Positions 1-7,289 of a stretch of 33,725 bases of DNA are shown here, piece by piece. Below the pieces are notes generated by a model. That model saw nothing but the letters and a program-made list of their open reading frames with translations. It was not told the origin of the DNA and searched no databases. Position 1 is the first letter of the stretch; each line of letters starts with the position of its first letter. This DNA is from Akkermansia sp. (lineage in GTDB: Bacteria; Verrucomicrobiota; Verrucomicrobiia; Verrucomicrobiales; Akkermansiaceae), in the NCBI GenBank assembly GCA_030531305.1, contig JAUNNT010000021.1, positions 1,954 to 35,678 on the forward strand, in the 5' to 3' direction. Position numbers and translations under genes: made by a program.

Positions 1-55
1 AACCGCGGACAAATTGATTAAGAGTCAACTGCTCTACCAACTGAGCTACGGAGGC
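1..55 (-). tRNA. tRNA-Lys(CTT), cut by the window edge
   Basis: This is the 5' part of a lysine tRNA read on the minus strand, beginning at base 55 with GCCTCCG. It has a normal D arm and an anticodon loop CTCTTAA, which gives anticodon CTT. The T arm and 3' end lie outside the window. The visible 55 bases are identical to the complete copy at 95-170. Confidence 0.9.
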
Positions 56-94
56 GTGAGGTTCTGTGTTGCACTTGGCCGTGGGCTTACAGAC

Positions 95-170
95 TGGTAC
101 CCCCGCGCGGGCTCGAACCGCGGACAAATTGATTAAGAGTCAACTGCTCTACCAACTGAGCTACGGAGGC
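95..170 (-). tRNA. tRNA-Lys(CTT)
   Basis: This is a complete 76-nt lysine tRNA on the minus strand, with anticodon CTT in the loop CTCTTAA. The acceptor stem pairs GCCTCCG with CGGGGGT, using G-U pairs at the first and fourth positions. The T arm carries the TTCGAGC loop, and the 3' CCA is encoded at 97-95. It lies 39 bp from the second, apparently identical copy and probably shares one transcript with tRNA-Thr upstream of it. Confidence 0.95.
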
Positions 171-209
171 ACTGTGTCTGTAAGCACACCCGCATGGTGA
201 TGCGGAGAG

Positions 210-281
210 AGCCGCTGGTCAGATTTGAACTGACGACCCACGCATTACGAATGCGTTGCTCTACCACTGAGCTACAGCGGC
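210..281 (-). tRNA. tRNA-Thr(CGT)
   Basis: This is a complete 72-nt tRNA on the minus strand. The acceptor stem GCCGCTG/CAGCGGC is perfect. The anticodon stem ACGCA/TGCGT holds the loop TTCGTAA, giving anticodon CGT (threonine), and the T arm is GTCAG-TTCAAAT-CTGAC. Unlike the lysine tRNAs next to it, the CCA end is not encoded: CTC follows the discriminator base. It is the first gene of the minus-strand tRNA cluster. Confidence 0.94.
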
Positions 282-299
282 GGCGCCGTGTGCGGCGGA

Positions 300-328
300 A
301 GTAAAACACAACCCGCCCGGTTATGCAA
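300..328 (-). promoter_or_regulatory. Candidate promoter of the tRNA cluster
   Basis: On the minus strand there is TTGCAT (328-323), a 17-bp spacer and TTTACT (305-300), ending 18 bp before the first base of tRNA-Thr. Spacing and position fit a housekeeping sigma-factor promoter, but the -10 box is imperfect. Confidence 0.45.
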
Positions 329-369
329 GCAAAATTTCTCATTTTTTCCACAAAATCCGCAAACTTGCA

Positions 370-398
370 TTGATTTTGCCCCCGCGGTGGGGCAAAAT
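370..398 (+). promoter_or_regulatory. Candidate hemW promoter
   Basis: TTGATT (370-375), 17 bp, CAAAAT (393-398). It would give a leader of about 60-70 nt containing the hexamer repeat at 422-453. Both boxes are imperfect. Confidence 0.35.
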
Positions 399-421
399 GG
401 GCGTGCGCGTCCAGAAAATTT

Positions 422-453
422 TCCTAATCCTAATCTTCATCTTAATCTTAATC
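422..453. repeat. Degenerate TCCTAA/TCTTAA hexamer repeat
   Basis: Five consecutive six-base units can be read: TCCTAA twice, TCTTCA once, TCTTAA twice. They fill the leader just upstream of hemW. The reverse complement TTAGGA is the unit seen at 11354-11387 and 33698-33725, so this is one member of a dispersed intergenic repeat family. Confidence 0.7.
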
Positions 454-468
454 CCGAATTCCCCCGGA

Positions 469-1560
469 ATGGCCGAGTCCCTGTACATCCACATCCCGTT
501 CTGCCACCGCATCTGCCCGTACTGCGCGTTCTTCAAGCACACGCCGGGCAGCACGGACATGCGCGGGTTTGTGCAGGCGGTGGCGCGGGAGGCGCGCCTG
601 CGGCTGCCGGCTGGGTTTGCGCCGCGCACGGTGTACTTCGGCGGGGGCACGCCGAGCATGCTCTCCCCCACGCACCTGGAGCGTTTGGTGGCGGGTCTGC
701 GGGAGGCGGCGGATTTTTCACGGGTGGAGGAATGGAGCTTCGAGGCGAACCCGGCCACGTTCACGCCCGCCAAGGTGCGGCAATGGCGCGAGCTGGGCAT
801 CACCCGCGTGTCGCTTGGCGTGCAGAGCTTCGAGCCGCACCTGCTGCAGCTCCTGGGGCGCGAGCACACGCCCGCCGACGTGGCAGAGAGCGTGCAGATG
901 CTGCAAGACGCGGGCATGCCGCACATCAACATCGACCTCATGTTCGCGCTGCCGGGGCAGACCGCGCAGGAGTGGGAGCACACCCTGCGCGAGGCCGTGC
1001 GGCTAGGCGTGGACCACATCTCCGCGTACAGCCTCACGCTGGAGGAAGGCACACCCTTCCACCGCCGGTACGCCGGCAGCGGGGACGACGAGCGGGACGC
1101 CGCGCTCTTCGAGCTGGCAGAGGACATCCTCACCTCCGCGGGATTCCGCCACTACGAGATCTCCAACTACGCGCGCACGGGCGGGGAATCCCTGCACAAC
1201 CTCGCCTGCTGGCAGGGAAAGGACTACATCGGCCTGGGGCCCGGTGCCTGCGGCACGGTGGACGGCACGCGCTACGAGAACGCGGGCGACACCGCGGCGT
1301 ACACCGCCGCGCTCGCACAGGGTGAGCTGCCGCCCGGCACCGCGGAGAAACTATCCGCGGAGGCCCGCCGCACGGAGCTGCTGGGGCTTATGCTGCGCAC
1401 CGACACCGGGCTTCCCGCCGCCATGCTGCGCGCGCAGGATGAGGAATTCGTTTCCATGCTGGAGCGGGAGGGGCTGGCGCGGCGCGGCGGGGACGGCGCG
1501 CTCCTGTTGACGCGGCGCGGGCGGCTGGTGGCGGACGAGATAGCGGTGGGGCTCCTGTAA
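469..1560 (+). CDS. hemW: HemW-type radical SAM heme chaperone
   Basis: This 363-residue protein belongs to the HemN/HemW group of radical SAM enzymes. The cluster motif CxxxCxxC is at Cys12, Cys16 and Cys19 inside HIPFCHRICPYC, and is followed by Ala-Phe rather than the extra cysteine of oxygen-independent coproporphyrinogen oxidase HemN. This favours HemW, which the literature describes as a heme-binding insertion factor and not a heme biosynthesis enzyme. A glycine-rich SAM-binding stretch (GGGTPS) lies near residue 60. I chose the ATG at 469 because homologues start a few residues before HIPxC. The frame stays open upstream to ATG 397 and TTG 370, but those residues are encoded by the hexamer repeat and read as a false Leu/Ile signal sequence. 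The function is family-based. Confidence 0.85.
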   Translation: MAESLYIHIPFCHRICPYCAFFKHTPGSTDMRGFVQAVAREARLRLPAGFAPRTVYFGGGTPSMLSPTHLERLVAGLREAADFSRVEEWSFEANPATFTPAKVRQWRELGITRVSLGVQSFEPHLLQLLGREHTPADVAESVQMLQDAGMPHINIDLMFALPGQTAQEWEHTLREAVRLGVDHISAYSLTLEEGTPFHRRYAGSGDDERDAALFELAEDILTSAGFRHYEISNYARTGGESLHNLACWQGKDYIGLGPGACGTVDGTRYENAGDTAAYTAALAQGELPPGTAEKLSAEARRTELLGLMLRTDTGLPAAMLRAQDEEFVSMLEREGLARRGGDGALLLTRRGRLVADEIAVGLL

Positions 1561-1577
1561 AAAGACACGGAACAGGC

Positions 1578-1606
1578 TTGCCAGGACGGGGCGCAGAGCC
1601 TACAAT
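1578..1606 (+). promoter_or_regulatory. Promoter giving a leaderless transcript (Sel1 gene)
   Basis: TTGCCA (1578-1583), exactly 17 bp, TACAAT (1601-1606). Only 7 bp separate the -10 box from the ATG at 1614, so transcription should begin at or next to the start codon. Confidence 0.75.
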
Positions 1607-1613
1607 GCCGCGC

Positions 1614-3107
1614 ATGAAGACAAGCGTGCTGATACAGGCTGCCCTTTGCGCCGCCGCCCCCGTTCTGTATGCGCAGGATGCCCTGCTGGATTCCCTCAAG
1701 GACATGCTGCCCGAAGAATCATCCAACCTGCCCCAGACGCAGGGGCAAGCCATGCAGGAAACGAAGGACCCCGGCCCCGCCGCCGACATCTCGCCCGCCG
1801 CCCACCCCCAGGAGTACGCAGCCTTCAAGGAGCGCCTGCAGCAGGAGGCCAAGGACTGCAACTACGACTTCATGCCCGCCATGAAGGCCATCCTCAACGC
1901 CACGAACGACGAATTCGCCATCGACGCCTGGATGCAGCAGGCCGCCAAGGAGGGAATCGCCCCCGCCATGCAGTACATCGGCGACAAGATGATCTCCTAC
2001 ATCACGGAGGATGAAATCAAGGGCCAGAAGGGCAAGGACGCCTTTGCGCTGCTGAAGAAGGCGGCGGACACCGGCTACGCGCCCGCCCTGCTCAACGTGG
2101 CCTTGGCGCGCATGAACGGCCTCGGCACCTACAAGGACGAGGCCCAGGCGCGCAAGGACATGCTCGCCGCCTGCAAGGACGGCAAATTCGTGCCCCGCTT
2201 CAAGTGGCTCCAGCTCACCGGCCGCCTGCAGGGCTTCGACTCCAAGGACAAGCCCGAGGTCAAGGCGGAAATCGACCGCGGCAACCACCACGTCGTCTAC
2301 TTCCTCGCCATGCAGGCGGAGAACCTCAACGACCAGTCGGAGTGGATGCAGAAGGCCGCCAAGCTCGGCAACCCGGAGGCCGTGTACGCCCTCTCCGCCG
2401 CATGCTCCGCCTCCATGCCCAAGGAAAGCTACCAGCTGCTCCAGGAGGCCGTGAAGATGCACAGCCCCAGCGCCGTCCTGCTGCTGGGCAACCTTCTCAC
2501 CGACCCCAAGAAACCGGATGCGGTCAAGGGGCTGGATATCCCCTACAACGACCAGGTGGGCCGCCACCTCATCCGCCTGGCCGCCATGTCCGGCAACCCG
2601 GAGGCCCGCTACATGCTCGGCATGTGCTACCACAGCGGCAATTTCGGTTTCCAGAAGGACGAGAGCCGCGCCTACCGCAGCTTTGAGATGGGCACCCGGG
2701 GCGGCGACCAGCTGTGCGCCACCGCGCAGGCCATCATGCTGCTCAAGGGCATGGGCGTGCAGAAGGACGAGAAGGCGGCCCTGCCGCTCATCCTGGAAGC
2801 CGCCAACCGCGGCGTCCCGGGCGGAGCCGGGGCCATCATCCTGATGGCGTACGTGCAGTACAAGGGGCTGGGCGGCATCCCCGCGGACGCCTACAAGGCC
2901 AAGCAAACCCTCCAGGACGCCGTGGCCAACAACATCCCGGAAGCACTCGTCTACCTCGCCTACATCACCGCCAAGGGCGGCGCCAACCTCACCGCGGACG
3001 AGAAGGAGTCCGCCATGTACCTCCGCATGGCACAACAGGACATGAAGGACGAGGCGCAGAAGCTGTACGACGACCTCATGAAGAACGGGTGGGACCCGGA
3101 ACTGTGA
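1614..3107 (+). CDS. Secreted Sel1-like repeat protein
   Basis: This 497-residue protein starts with a signal peptide (MKTSVLIQAALCAAAPVLYA, cleavage probably after the last Ala). After a charged linker it consists of helical Sel1/TPR-like repeats. Repeated signatures include AALL-type helices and the ending G-x-x-A-x-x-x-L, as in LLKKAADTGYAPALLNVALA, LIRLAAMSGNPEARYMLGMC and LILEAANRGVPGGAG. Such solenoids usually serve as protein-binding scaffolds, here presumably in the periplasm. The start is fixed by the promoter, whose -10 box leaves only 7 bases before the ATG. It is transcribed from its own promoter 53 bp after hemW. Partner and role are unknown. Confidence 0.8.
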   Translation: MKTSVLIQAALCAAAPVLYAQDALLDSLKDMLPEESSNLPQTQGQAMQETKDPGPAADISPAAHPQEYAAFKERLQQEAKDCNYDFMPAMKAILNATNDEFAIDAWMQQAAKEGIAPAMQYIGDKMISYITEDEIKGQKGKDAFALLKKAADTGYAPALLNVALARMNGLGTYKDEAQARKDMLAACKDGKFVPRFKWLQLTGRLQGFDSKDKPEVKAEIDRGNHHVVYFLAMQAENLNDQSEWMQKAAKLGNPEAVYALSAACSASMPKESYQLLQEAVKMHSPSAVLLLGNLLTDPKKPDAVKGLDIPYNDQVGRHLIRLAAMSGNPEARYMLGMCYHSGNFGFQKDESRAYRSFEMGTRGGDQLCATAQAIMLLKGMGVQKDEKAALPLILEAANRGVPGGAGAIILMAYVQYKGLGGIPADAYKAKQTLQDAVANNIPEALVYLAYITAKGGANLTADEKESAMYLRMAQQDMKDEAQKLYDDLMKNGWDPEL

Positions 3108-3148
3108 CAACGGGCGGATGCGTATTTCCGTGCTGCCTGTCTTTATGC

Positions 3149-3177
3149 TGGACAAGGCCCCGCCGTTGTGATTTAAT
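3149..3177 (+). promoter_or_regulatory. Candidate promoter of the 165-aa gene
   Basis: TGGACA (3149-3154), 17 bp, TTTAAT (3172-3177), leaving a leader of about 25-33 nt before the ATG at 3211. Confidence 0.5.
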
Positions 3178-3210
3178 ACGCGCAACCTCATTTTCAAACA
3201 GATAGCAACA

Positions 3211-3708
3211 ATGAAGTCCTACACCATCTTCCAGAAGTCCGACGACGAAACCGTGAACGAGTTCCTGACGTGGATGCGCAACCAGGAGCGCGGCGTGTAC
3301 CGCGCCGCCCTGCGCGAGCTGAGCGCCCTCAAGAAGCTGCGCCCGCAGTTCATGCAGCAGAAGCCCGTGGAGGAGCAGTTCGCGTGGCTGCGCAAGATGC
3401 TCTGCTGGATGCCCGCGGAAACCATCTCCGACCACCTGCTGCAGGTGTGGCTCATCCGCAAGCACGAGCACATGCTGGTGGCCTTCATTGAGAAGCTCGG
3501 CATCCAGCACAACGGCCACGGCGTGGTGGACGAGCTGCCGGAGAAGCTTGACCCGGAACAGCTGAAGGTGGCGGTGGACGAGCTGTTCGCCAACAACCCC
3601 GCCGGCGCCGCCTCCGTGTACCTGCACATGTTCCAGAACCAGACCGAGGAAGGCTGGCCGGAACTGCAGGAGATTCTTGACAACGACCCCCGCGTGACCC
3701 TCAAGTAA
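3211..3708 (+). CDS. Conserved-looking hypothetical protein, 165 aa
   Basis: I do not recognise this protein. It has no signal peptide and no membrane segment, so it should be cytoplasmic. It appears mostly helical, with many Leu, Glu and Lys residues, a Trp-rich central part (FAWLRKMLCWMP, LLQVWLIRKHEHM) and an acidic C-terminal third. Codon use matches its neighbours. It has its own candidate promoter, and tadA begins 28 bp after its stop, so the two, together with ybeY, may be co-transcribed. The first 20 residues are rich in charged amino acids (KSDDETVNEF). No catalytic motif stands out. Confidence 0.75.
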   Translation: MKSYTIFQKSDDETVNEFLTWMRNQERGVYRAALRELSALKKLRPQFMQQKPVEEQFAWLRKMLCWMPAETISDHLLQVWLIRKHEHMLVAFIEKLGIQHNGHGVVDELPEKLDPEQLKVAVDELFANNPAGAASVYLHMFQNQTEEGWPELQEILDNDPRVTLK

Positions 3709-3736
3709 GGCGCGCGGGCGTGTTCCCTGCCCACCC

Positions 3737-4258
3737 TTGACGGAGGACGAACAATTCATGCAGCTGGCGATGCGCGAGGCGGAAAAGGCCCGCGCCGCCG
3801 ACGAAGTGCCCTGCGGCTGCGTGATTGTGAAGGACGGCCGCGTGATTGCGCGCGGCTGGAACCAGGTGGAAGCCCTGAAGGACGCCACCGCGCACGCGGA
3901 GATGCTGGCCCTCACCGCCGCGCAGGCCGCCGTGGGCGATTGGCGGCTGGACGGCTGCACCGTGTACGTCACCAAGGAGCCCTGCCCCATGTGCGCGGGT
4001 GCGCTGGTGCACTGCCGCCCGCAGCGCGTGGTGTTCGGCATACCGGATCCCAAGGGCGGCGCGTGCGGCGGCTGGATTAACCTTTTGGATTCCAACCCGC
4101 CTCTCAACCACAAGTGCGAGTGCGTGCCCGGCGTGCTGGCGGATGCCTGCCTGGAGCAGTTCCAGTCGTTCTTCCGCGCCGCACGCGCGGAGGCCAAGCA
4201 GCGCAAGCTCGCGGAACGCGAAAACACCACCGACACCCATGGCGACACCGCGGATTGA
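3737..4258 (+). CDS. tadA: tRNA adenosine(34) deaminase
   Basis: The product (173 aa from a TTG start) matches TadA, which converts A34 to inosine in the wobble position of tRNA-Arg. The zinc site is complete: HAE with His53 and the proton-shuttle Glu55, then PCPMC with Cys83 and Cys86. The C-terminal tail is longer than in E. coli and charged. TTG 3737 gives the usual N-terminal helix. An ATG at 3758, with GGAGGA about ten bases upstream, is an alternative that would shorten the protein by seven residues. The 3' end overlaps ybeY by 20 bp, so the two are translationally coupled RNA-maturation genes. Confidence 0.88.
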   Translation: MTEDEQFMQLAMREAEKARAADEVPCGCVIVKDGRVIARGWNQVEALKDATAHAEMLALTAAQAAVGDWRLDGCTVYVTKEPCPMCAGALVHCRPQRVVFGIPDPKGGACGGWINLLDSNPPLNHKCECVPGVLADACLEQFQSFFRAARAEAKQRKLAERENTTDTHGDTAD

Positions 4259-4691
4259 GGTCTACCTCCACGCCGAACGCGCGTGGGTGACGGAGGAGCT
4301 GGCGGAGGCGTACGCCGCCGCGCTCAACCGCATGCTGCCGGAGCTGCTGGCGCAGCCGCAGGGGCCGGACCACACGCTCTCCGGGCTGCAGGAGGTGGAA
4401 ATATCCATTGTGGACGACGATGCGATAGCCGCCGTGCACGCGGAGTTCCTGAACGACCCCTCGCCCACGGATGCCATCACCTTCCCCTACGGCGAAATCC
4501 TGGTGAGCTGCGACACCGCGCTGCGCTACGCCACGGAACACGCCCTCTCCCCAAGGGAGGAGCTTTTCCGCTACATGGTGCACGGCCTGGTGCACCTCCA
4601 CGGCTACCGCGACTACGCCCCCGCCGACCGCGAGGCCATGTTCGCCGTGCAGGAACCGCTGGTGGCAAAGTATTGCCCCACCGATATTTGA
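4239..4691 (+). CDS. ybeY: YbeY-family rRNA endoribonuclease, variant metal site
   Basis: This 150-residue protein is YbeY, a zinc protein required for 16S rRNA 3'-end maturation and ribosome quality control. Typical family segments are visible: the strand-turn VDDDAIAAVHAEFLNDPSPTD (about residues 50-70) and the metal motif HGLVHLHGYRD. In E. coli the motif ends GYDH and its last His is the third zinc ligand. Here that position is Asp, giving HxxxHxxxxxD as in some metzincin-like sites. The ATG at 4239 lies inside the end of tadA without a Shine-Dalgarno sequence, so start choice rests on homology. The stop codon overlaps the -35 box of the next gene. Confidence 0.86.
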   Translation: MATPRIEVYLHAERAWVTEELAEAYAAALNRMLPELLAQPQGPDHTLSGLQEVEISIVDDDAIAAVHAEFLNDPSPTDAITFPYGEILVSCDTALRYATEHALSPREELFRYMVHGLVHLHGYRDYAPADREAMFAVQEPLVAKYCPTDI

Positions 4692-4716
4692 CGTGCGGGG
4701 TGCGCGGTGGTAGAAT
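4688..4716 (+). promoter_or_regulatory. Promoter giving a leaderless transcript (L,D-transpeptidase)
   Basis: TTGACG (4688-4693, overlapping the ybeY stop), 17 bp, TAGAAT (4711-4716). The ATG follows after 7 bp at 4724. Confidence 0.78.
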
Positions 4717-4723
4717 GGCGGGC

Positions 4724-5467
4724 ATGAAGAAGATTTTTGCAGTATTGGCGGCGGTTCTGGGGTGCTTGGTTGCGGAGGCGCAGGTGCCCGCGAGCTGCAC
4801 GCAGGCCATCGTGGGCATCACGGAGGGCTGGAACTCGTCGCAGGCGCAGGTTTCCCTGGTGGAGAAGAACAGCAGCGGCCAATGGGTGCGCGTGATGGGT
4901 CCCTTCCCCGCACGCCTCGGCCGCAACGGCACCGCCTGGGGGCTGGGCATCCACGCCAACCCGCGCGGTGCCACGCTCAAGAAGGAGGGCGACGGCCGCT
5001 CGCCCGCGGGCGTGTTCGCCATCGGCGGGCTCTGGACCACCACCAAGACGCCCGTGAAGCACGACCGCGCGCTGCCGGAGGTGCATGTGGGGCCCAACGA
5101 CCTGTGGGTGACGGACCTGAACATGCCGCAATACTACAACCGCTACATCCGCCTGGACCACCCCGCCGCCACGGCGTGGGAGCTGCATGAGCAGATGAAG
5201 CAGACCGACTACCCGCACAGCATCAAGATGCTCATCTGCCACAACACGGCCGGCACGCCGGGGCGTCCCGTGCTCGGCGGCGGGTCGTCCATCTTCTTCC
5301 ACATCTGGCGCGACAACGGCGCCGCCCCCACCGCCGGCTGCACCACCCTGCAGGAGCAGAACCTGCGCGCCATCATCGCGCGCCTGAGCGTGGCGAAGCA
5401 CCCGGTCTACGTGCTGCTGCCCAGAACCGAGTATGTGCGTCTCAGGGCATCCTGGCGGCTACCCTGA
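4724..5467 (+). CDS. Secreted L,D-transpeptidase-like protein
   Basis: This 247-residue protein has a signal peptide (MKKIFAVLAAVLGCLVAEA). Its C-terminal half carries the YkuD/L,D-transpeptidase signature of the COG3786 type: His193 in IFFHIWR, then a PTAGC motif with the catalytic Cys206. These enzymes use a cysteine to act on the peptide stems of peptidoglycan, either cross-linking at meso-diaminopimelate or attaching proteins. Other family features are a GIHANP stretch and GDGRSPAGVF (about residues 89-98), typical of this subgroup. The start is set by the -10 box 7 bp upstream. It stands alone, followed by the repeat element at 5471-5533. Substrate and exact reaction are inferred from the family. 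Confidence 0.82.
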   Translation: MKKIFAVLAAVLGCLVAEAQVPASCTQAIVGITEGWNSSQAQVSLVEKNSSGQWVRVMGPFPARLGRNGTAWGLGIHANPRGATLKKEGDGRSPAGVFAIGGLWTTTKTPVKHDRALPEVHVGPNDLWVTDLNMPQYYNRYIRLDHPAATAWELHEQMKQTDYPHSIKMLICHNTAGTPGRPVLGGGSSIFFHIWRDNGAAPTAGCTTLQEQNLRAIIARLSVAKHPVYVLLPRTEYVRLRASWRLP

Positions 5468-5470
5468 GGA

Positions 5471-5533
5471 TTTACAATTTACAATTGACGATTTACAATT
5501 TTTGAATAGAGCCGCGCCGTCCGGCGCGGGGGC
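5471..5533. repeat. Compound intergenic element, copy 1 (heptamers + GC hairpin)
   Basis: It begins with seven-base units (TTTACAA, TTTACAA, TTGACGA, TTTACAA). Then comes a perfect hairpin, CCGCGCC-GTCC-GGCGCGG at 5512-5529, and GGGCG. The core TTTACAATTGACGATTT (5478-5494) is found again exactly at 18136-18152, also followed by a matching hairpin. It lies between an upstream stop codon and a promoter on the plus strand. Confidence 0.75.
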
Positions 5534-5570
5534 GTAAGGCGGCGGCGGGAGGGCGTGACACGGTTTGCGC

Positions 5571-5599
5571 TTGCGTGCGCGCGCGGAGGCGGGTAGAAT
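5571..5599 (+). promoter_or_regulatory. Promoter giving a leaderless transcript (glnS)
   Basis: TTGCGT (5571-5576), 17 bp, TAGAAT (5594-5599), 7 bp, then ATG at 5607. The stretch from -10 to ATG is nearly the same as that of the Sel1 gene. Confidence 0.72.
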
Positions 5600-5606
5600 G
5601 CCGCGC

Positions 5607-7283
5607 ATGAGCAACGAGGAAAAGAAAGACTTCATCCGCGAGTGGATAGCGGCGGATTTGGAGGAGAAGCACTACGAGGCCCCCATCACGCGCTTCCCGC
5701 CGGAGCCCAACGGGTATCTGCACATCGGCCACGCAAAGGCCATCTGCCTGGATTTCGGCATTGCGAAGGAGTACGCGCACCGCGGGGCGGTATGCCACCT
5801 GAGGTTCGACGACACCAACCCGTGCAAGGAGGACGTGGAGTTCGTGAAGTCCATCCAGGAGGACATCCACTGGCTTGGGTTCGACTGGGGGGAGCACCTG
5901 TACTGGGCATCCAACATCTTTGACTTCTACTACGACTGCGCCGTGGACCTCATCAAGCAGGGCCTGGCCTACGTGGACGAGCAGGACCGCGAGACCATGC
6001 GCCTGCAGAAGGGCGACCTCACGCACCCCGGCACGCCCTCGCCGTACCGCGACCGCTCGGTGGAGGAGAACCTGGCGCGCTTCCAGGACATGAAGGACGG
6101 CAAGTTCGCGGAGGGCGCCGCCGTGCTGCGCGCCAAGATCGACCTGGCCAGCAGCAACATGAACATGCGCGACCCCGTCATCTACCGCATCTCCTACGAC
6201 AAGCACCACAACACGGGCGACAAGTGGTGCATCTACCCGATGTACGACTTCGCGCACCCGCTGGAGGACGCGTACGAGCACGTGACGCATTCCCTGTGCA
6301 CGCTGGAGTTCGAGAACCACCGCCCGCTGTACGACTGGGTCATCGACCACTGCAAGGTGCCGGCGCGCCCGCAGCAGCGCGAGTTCTCCCGCCTCAACAT
6401 CACCTACACCGTCATGAGCAAGCGCAAGCTGCGCCAGATGGTGGAGGAGGGCTTTGTGGCCGGGTGGGACGACCCGCGCATGCCCACCATCTGCGGCATG
6501 CGCCGCCGCGGCTACCCCGCCAAGGCCATCGTGGATTTCTGCGAGGGCGTGGGCATCACCAAGTTCAACGGCAACACCGATGTGGCGCGCCTGGAGAACG
6601 CCGTGCGCGCCGAGCTCAACACCAACGCCGAGCGCCGCATGGCCGTCCTCAAGCCCCTCAAGCTCGTTCTCACCAACGTGCCGGACGACTTCGAGGAAGA
6701 GGTGGAGGTGGTCATCAACCCCGAAAAGCCAGAGCTGGGCAGCCGCAAGGTCACCCTCACCAAGGAAGTGTGGATTGAGCGTGACGATTTCATGGTGGAG
6801 CCGCCCAAGAAGTACAAGCGCCTTTCCCCCGGTGCCTGCGTGCGTCTGCGCGGCGCCTACTGCATGATCTGCCAGGGCTACGCCGCGGAGGACGACGGCA
6901 CCGTCTCCGAGGTGCGCGCGGAAATCATACCCGGCACCGTGGGCGCCAACCCGCCGGAGGGCATCAAGTGCAAGGGAGCCATCCATTGGGTGTCCGCCAA
7001 GCACGGCGTGAAGGCGGAGGTGCGCCTGTACGACCGCCTGTTCAAGGACGAAGCGCCGGACGCGAACCCGGAGGGCTTCCTGGCATCGCTGAACGGGGAT
7101 TCGCTGACCACCATCACGGATGCGGTGGTGGAACCGGCGCTGGCAGCCGCCGCGCCGGAGTTCCTCTGCCAGTTCGAGCGCCTGGGCTACTTTGTGGCGG
7201 ACCGCTACGACCACGCGCCGGAGCACCCCGTCTTCAACCGCTCCGTCGGCCTGCGCGATTCCTGGGCAAAAAGCCAACAGTAA
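5607..7283 (+). CDS. glnS: Glutaminyl-tRNA synthetase
   Basis: This 558-residue class I aminoacyl-tRNA synthetase charges tRNA-Gln directly. The ATP-binding HIGH motif is at residues 39-42 within FPPEPNGYLHIGHAK. The second signature is MSKRK near residues 270-274, in place of KMSKS. The segment FDDTNPCKEDVEFVKSI is characteristic of GlnRS and separates it from GluRS. The C-terminal half is the two-barrel anticodon-binding region. The frame is open further upstream, but the promoter -10 box overlaps those codons, so ATG 5607 is the start. ribBA begins 6 bp after the stop and is probably co-transcribed. Having GlnRS suggests this organism does not depend on the amidotransferase route for Gln-tRNA. 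Confidence 0.95.
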   Translation: MSNEEKKDFIREWIAADLEEKHYEAPITRFPPEPNGYLHIGHAKAICLDFGIAKEYAHRGAVCHLRFDDTNPCKEDVEFVKSIQEDIHWLGFDWGEHLYWASNIFDFYYDCAVDLIKQGLAYVDEQDRETMRLQKGDLTHPGTPSPYRDRSVEENLARFQDMKDGKFAEGAAVLRAKIDLASSNMNMRDPVIYRISYDKHHNTGDKWCIYPMYDFAHPLEDAYEHVTHSLCTLEFENHRPLYDWVIDHCKVPARPQQREFSRLNITYTVMSKRKLRQMVEEGFVAGWDDPRMPTICGMRRRGYPAKAIVDFCEGVGITKFNGNTDVARLENAVRAELNTNAERRMAVLKPLKLVLTNVPDDFEEEVEVVINPEKPELGSRKVTLTKEVWIERDDFMVEPPKKYKRLSPGACVRLRGAYCMICQGYAAEDDGTVSEVRAEIIPGTVGANPPEGIKCKGAIHWVSAKHGVKAEVRLYDRLFKDEAPDANPEGFLASLNGDSLTTITDAVVEPALAAAAPEFLCQFERLGYFVADRYDHAPEHPVFNRSVGLRDSWAKSQQ

Positions 7284-7289
7284 GCAACC

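Noticed and set aside
422..453. Hexamer tracts as a CRISPR array or telomere
   Set aside because: The units are six bases without spacers and the tracts are only about 30 bp. They occur between genes inside the chromosome segment, so neither explanation fits.
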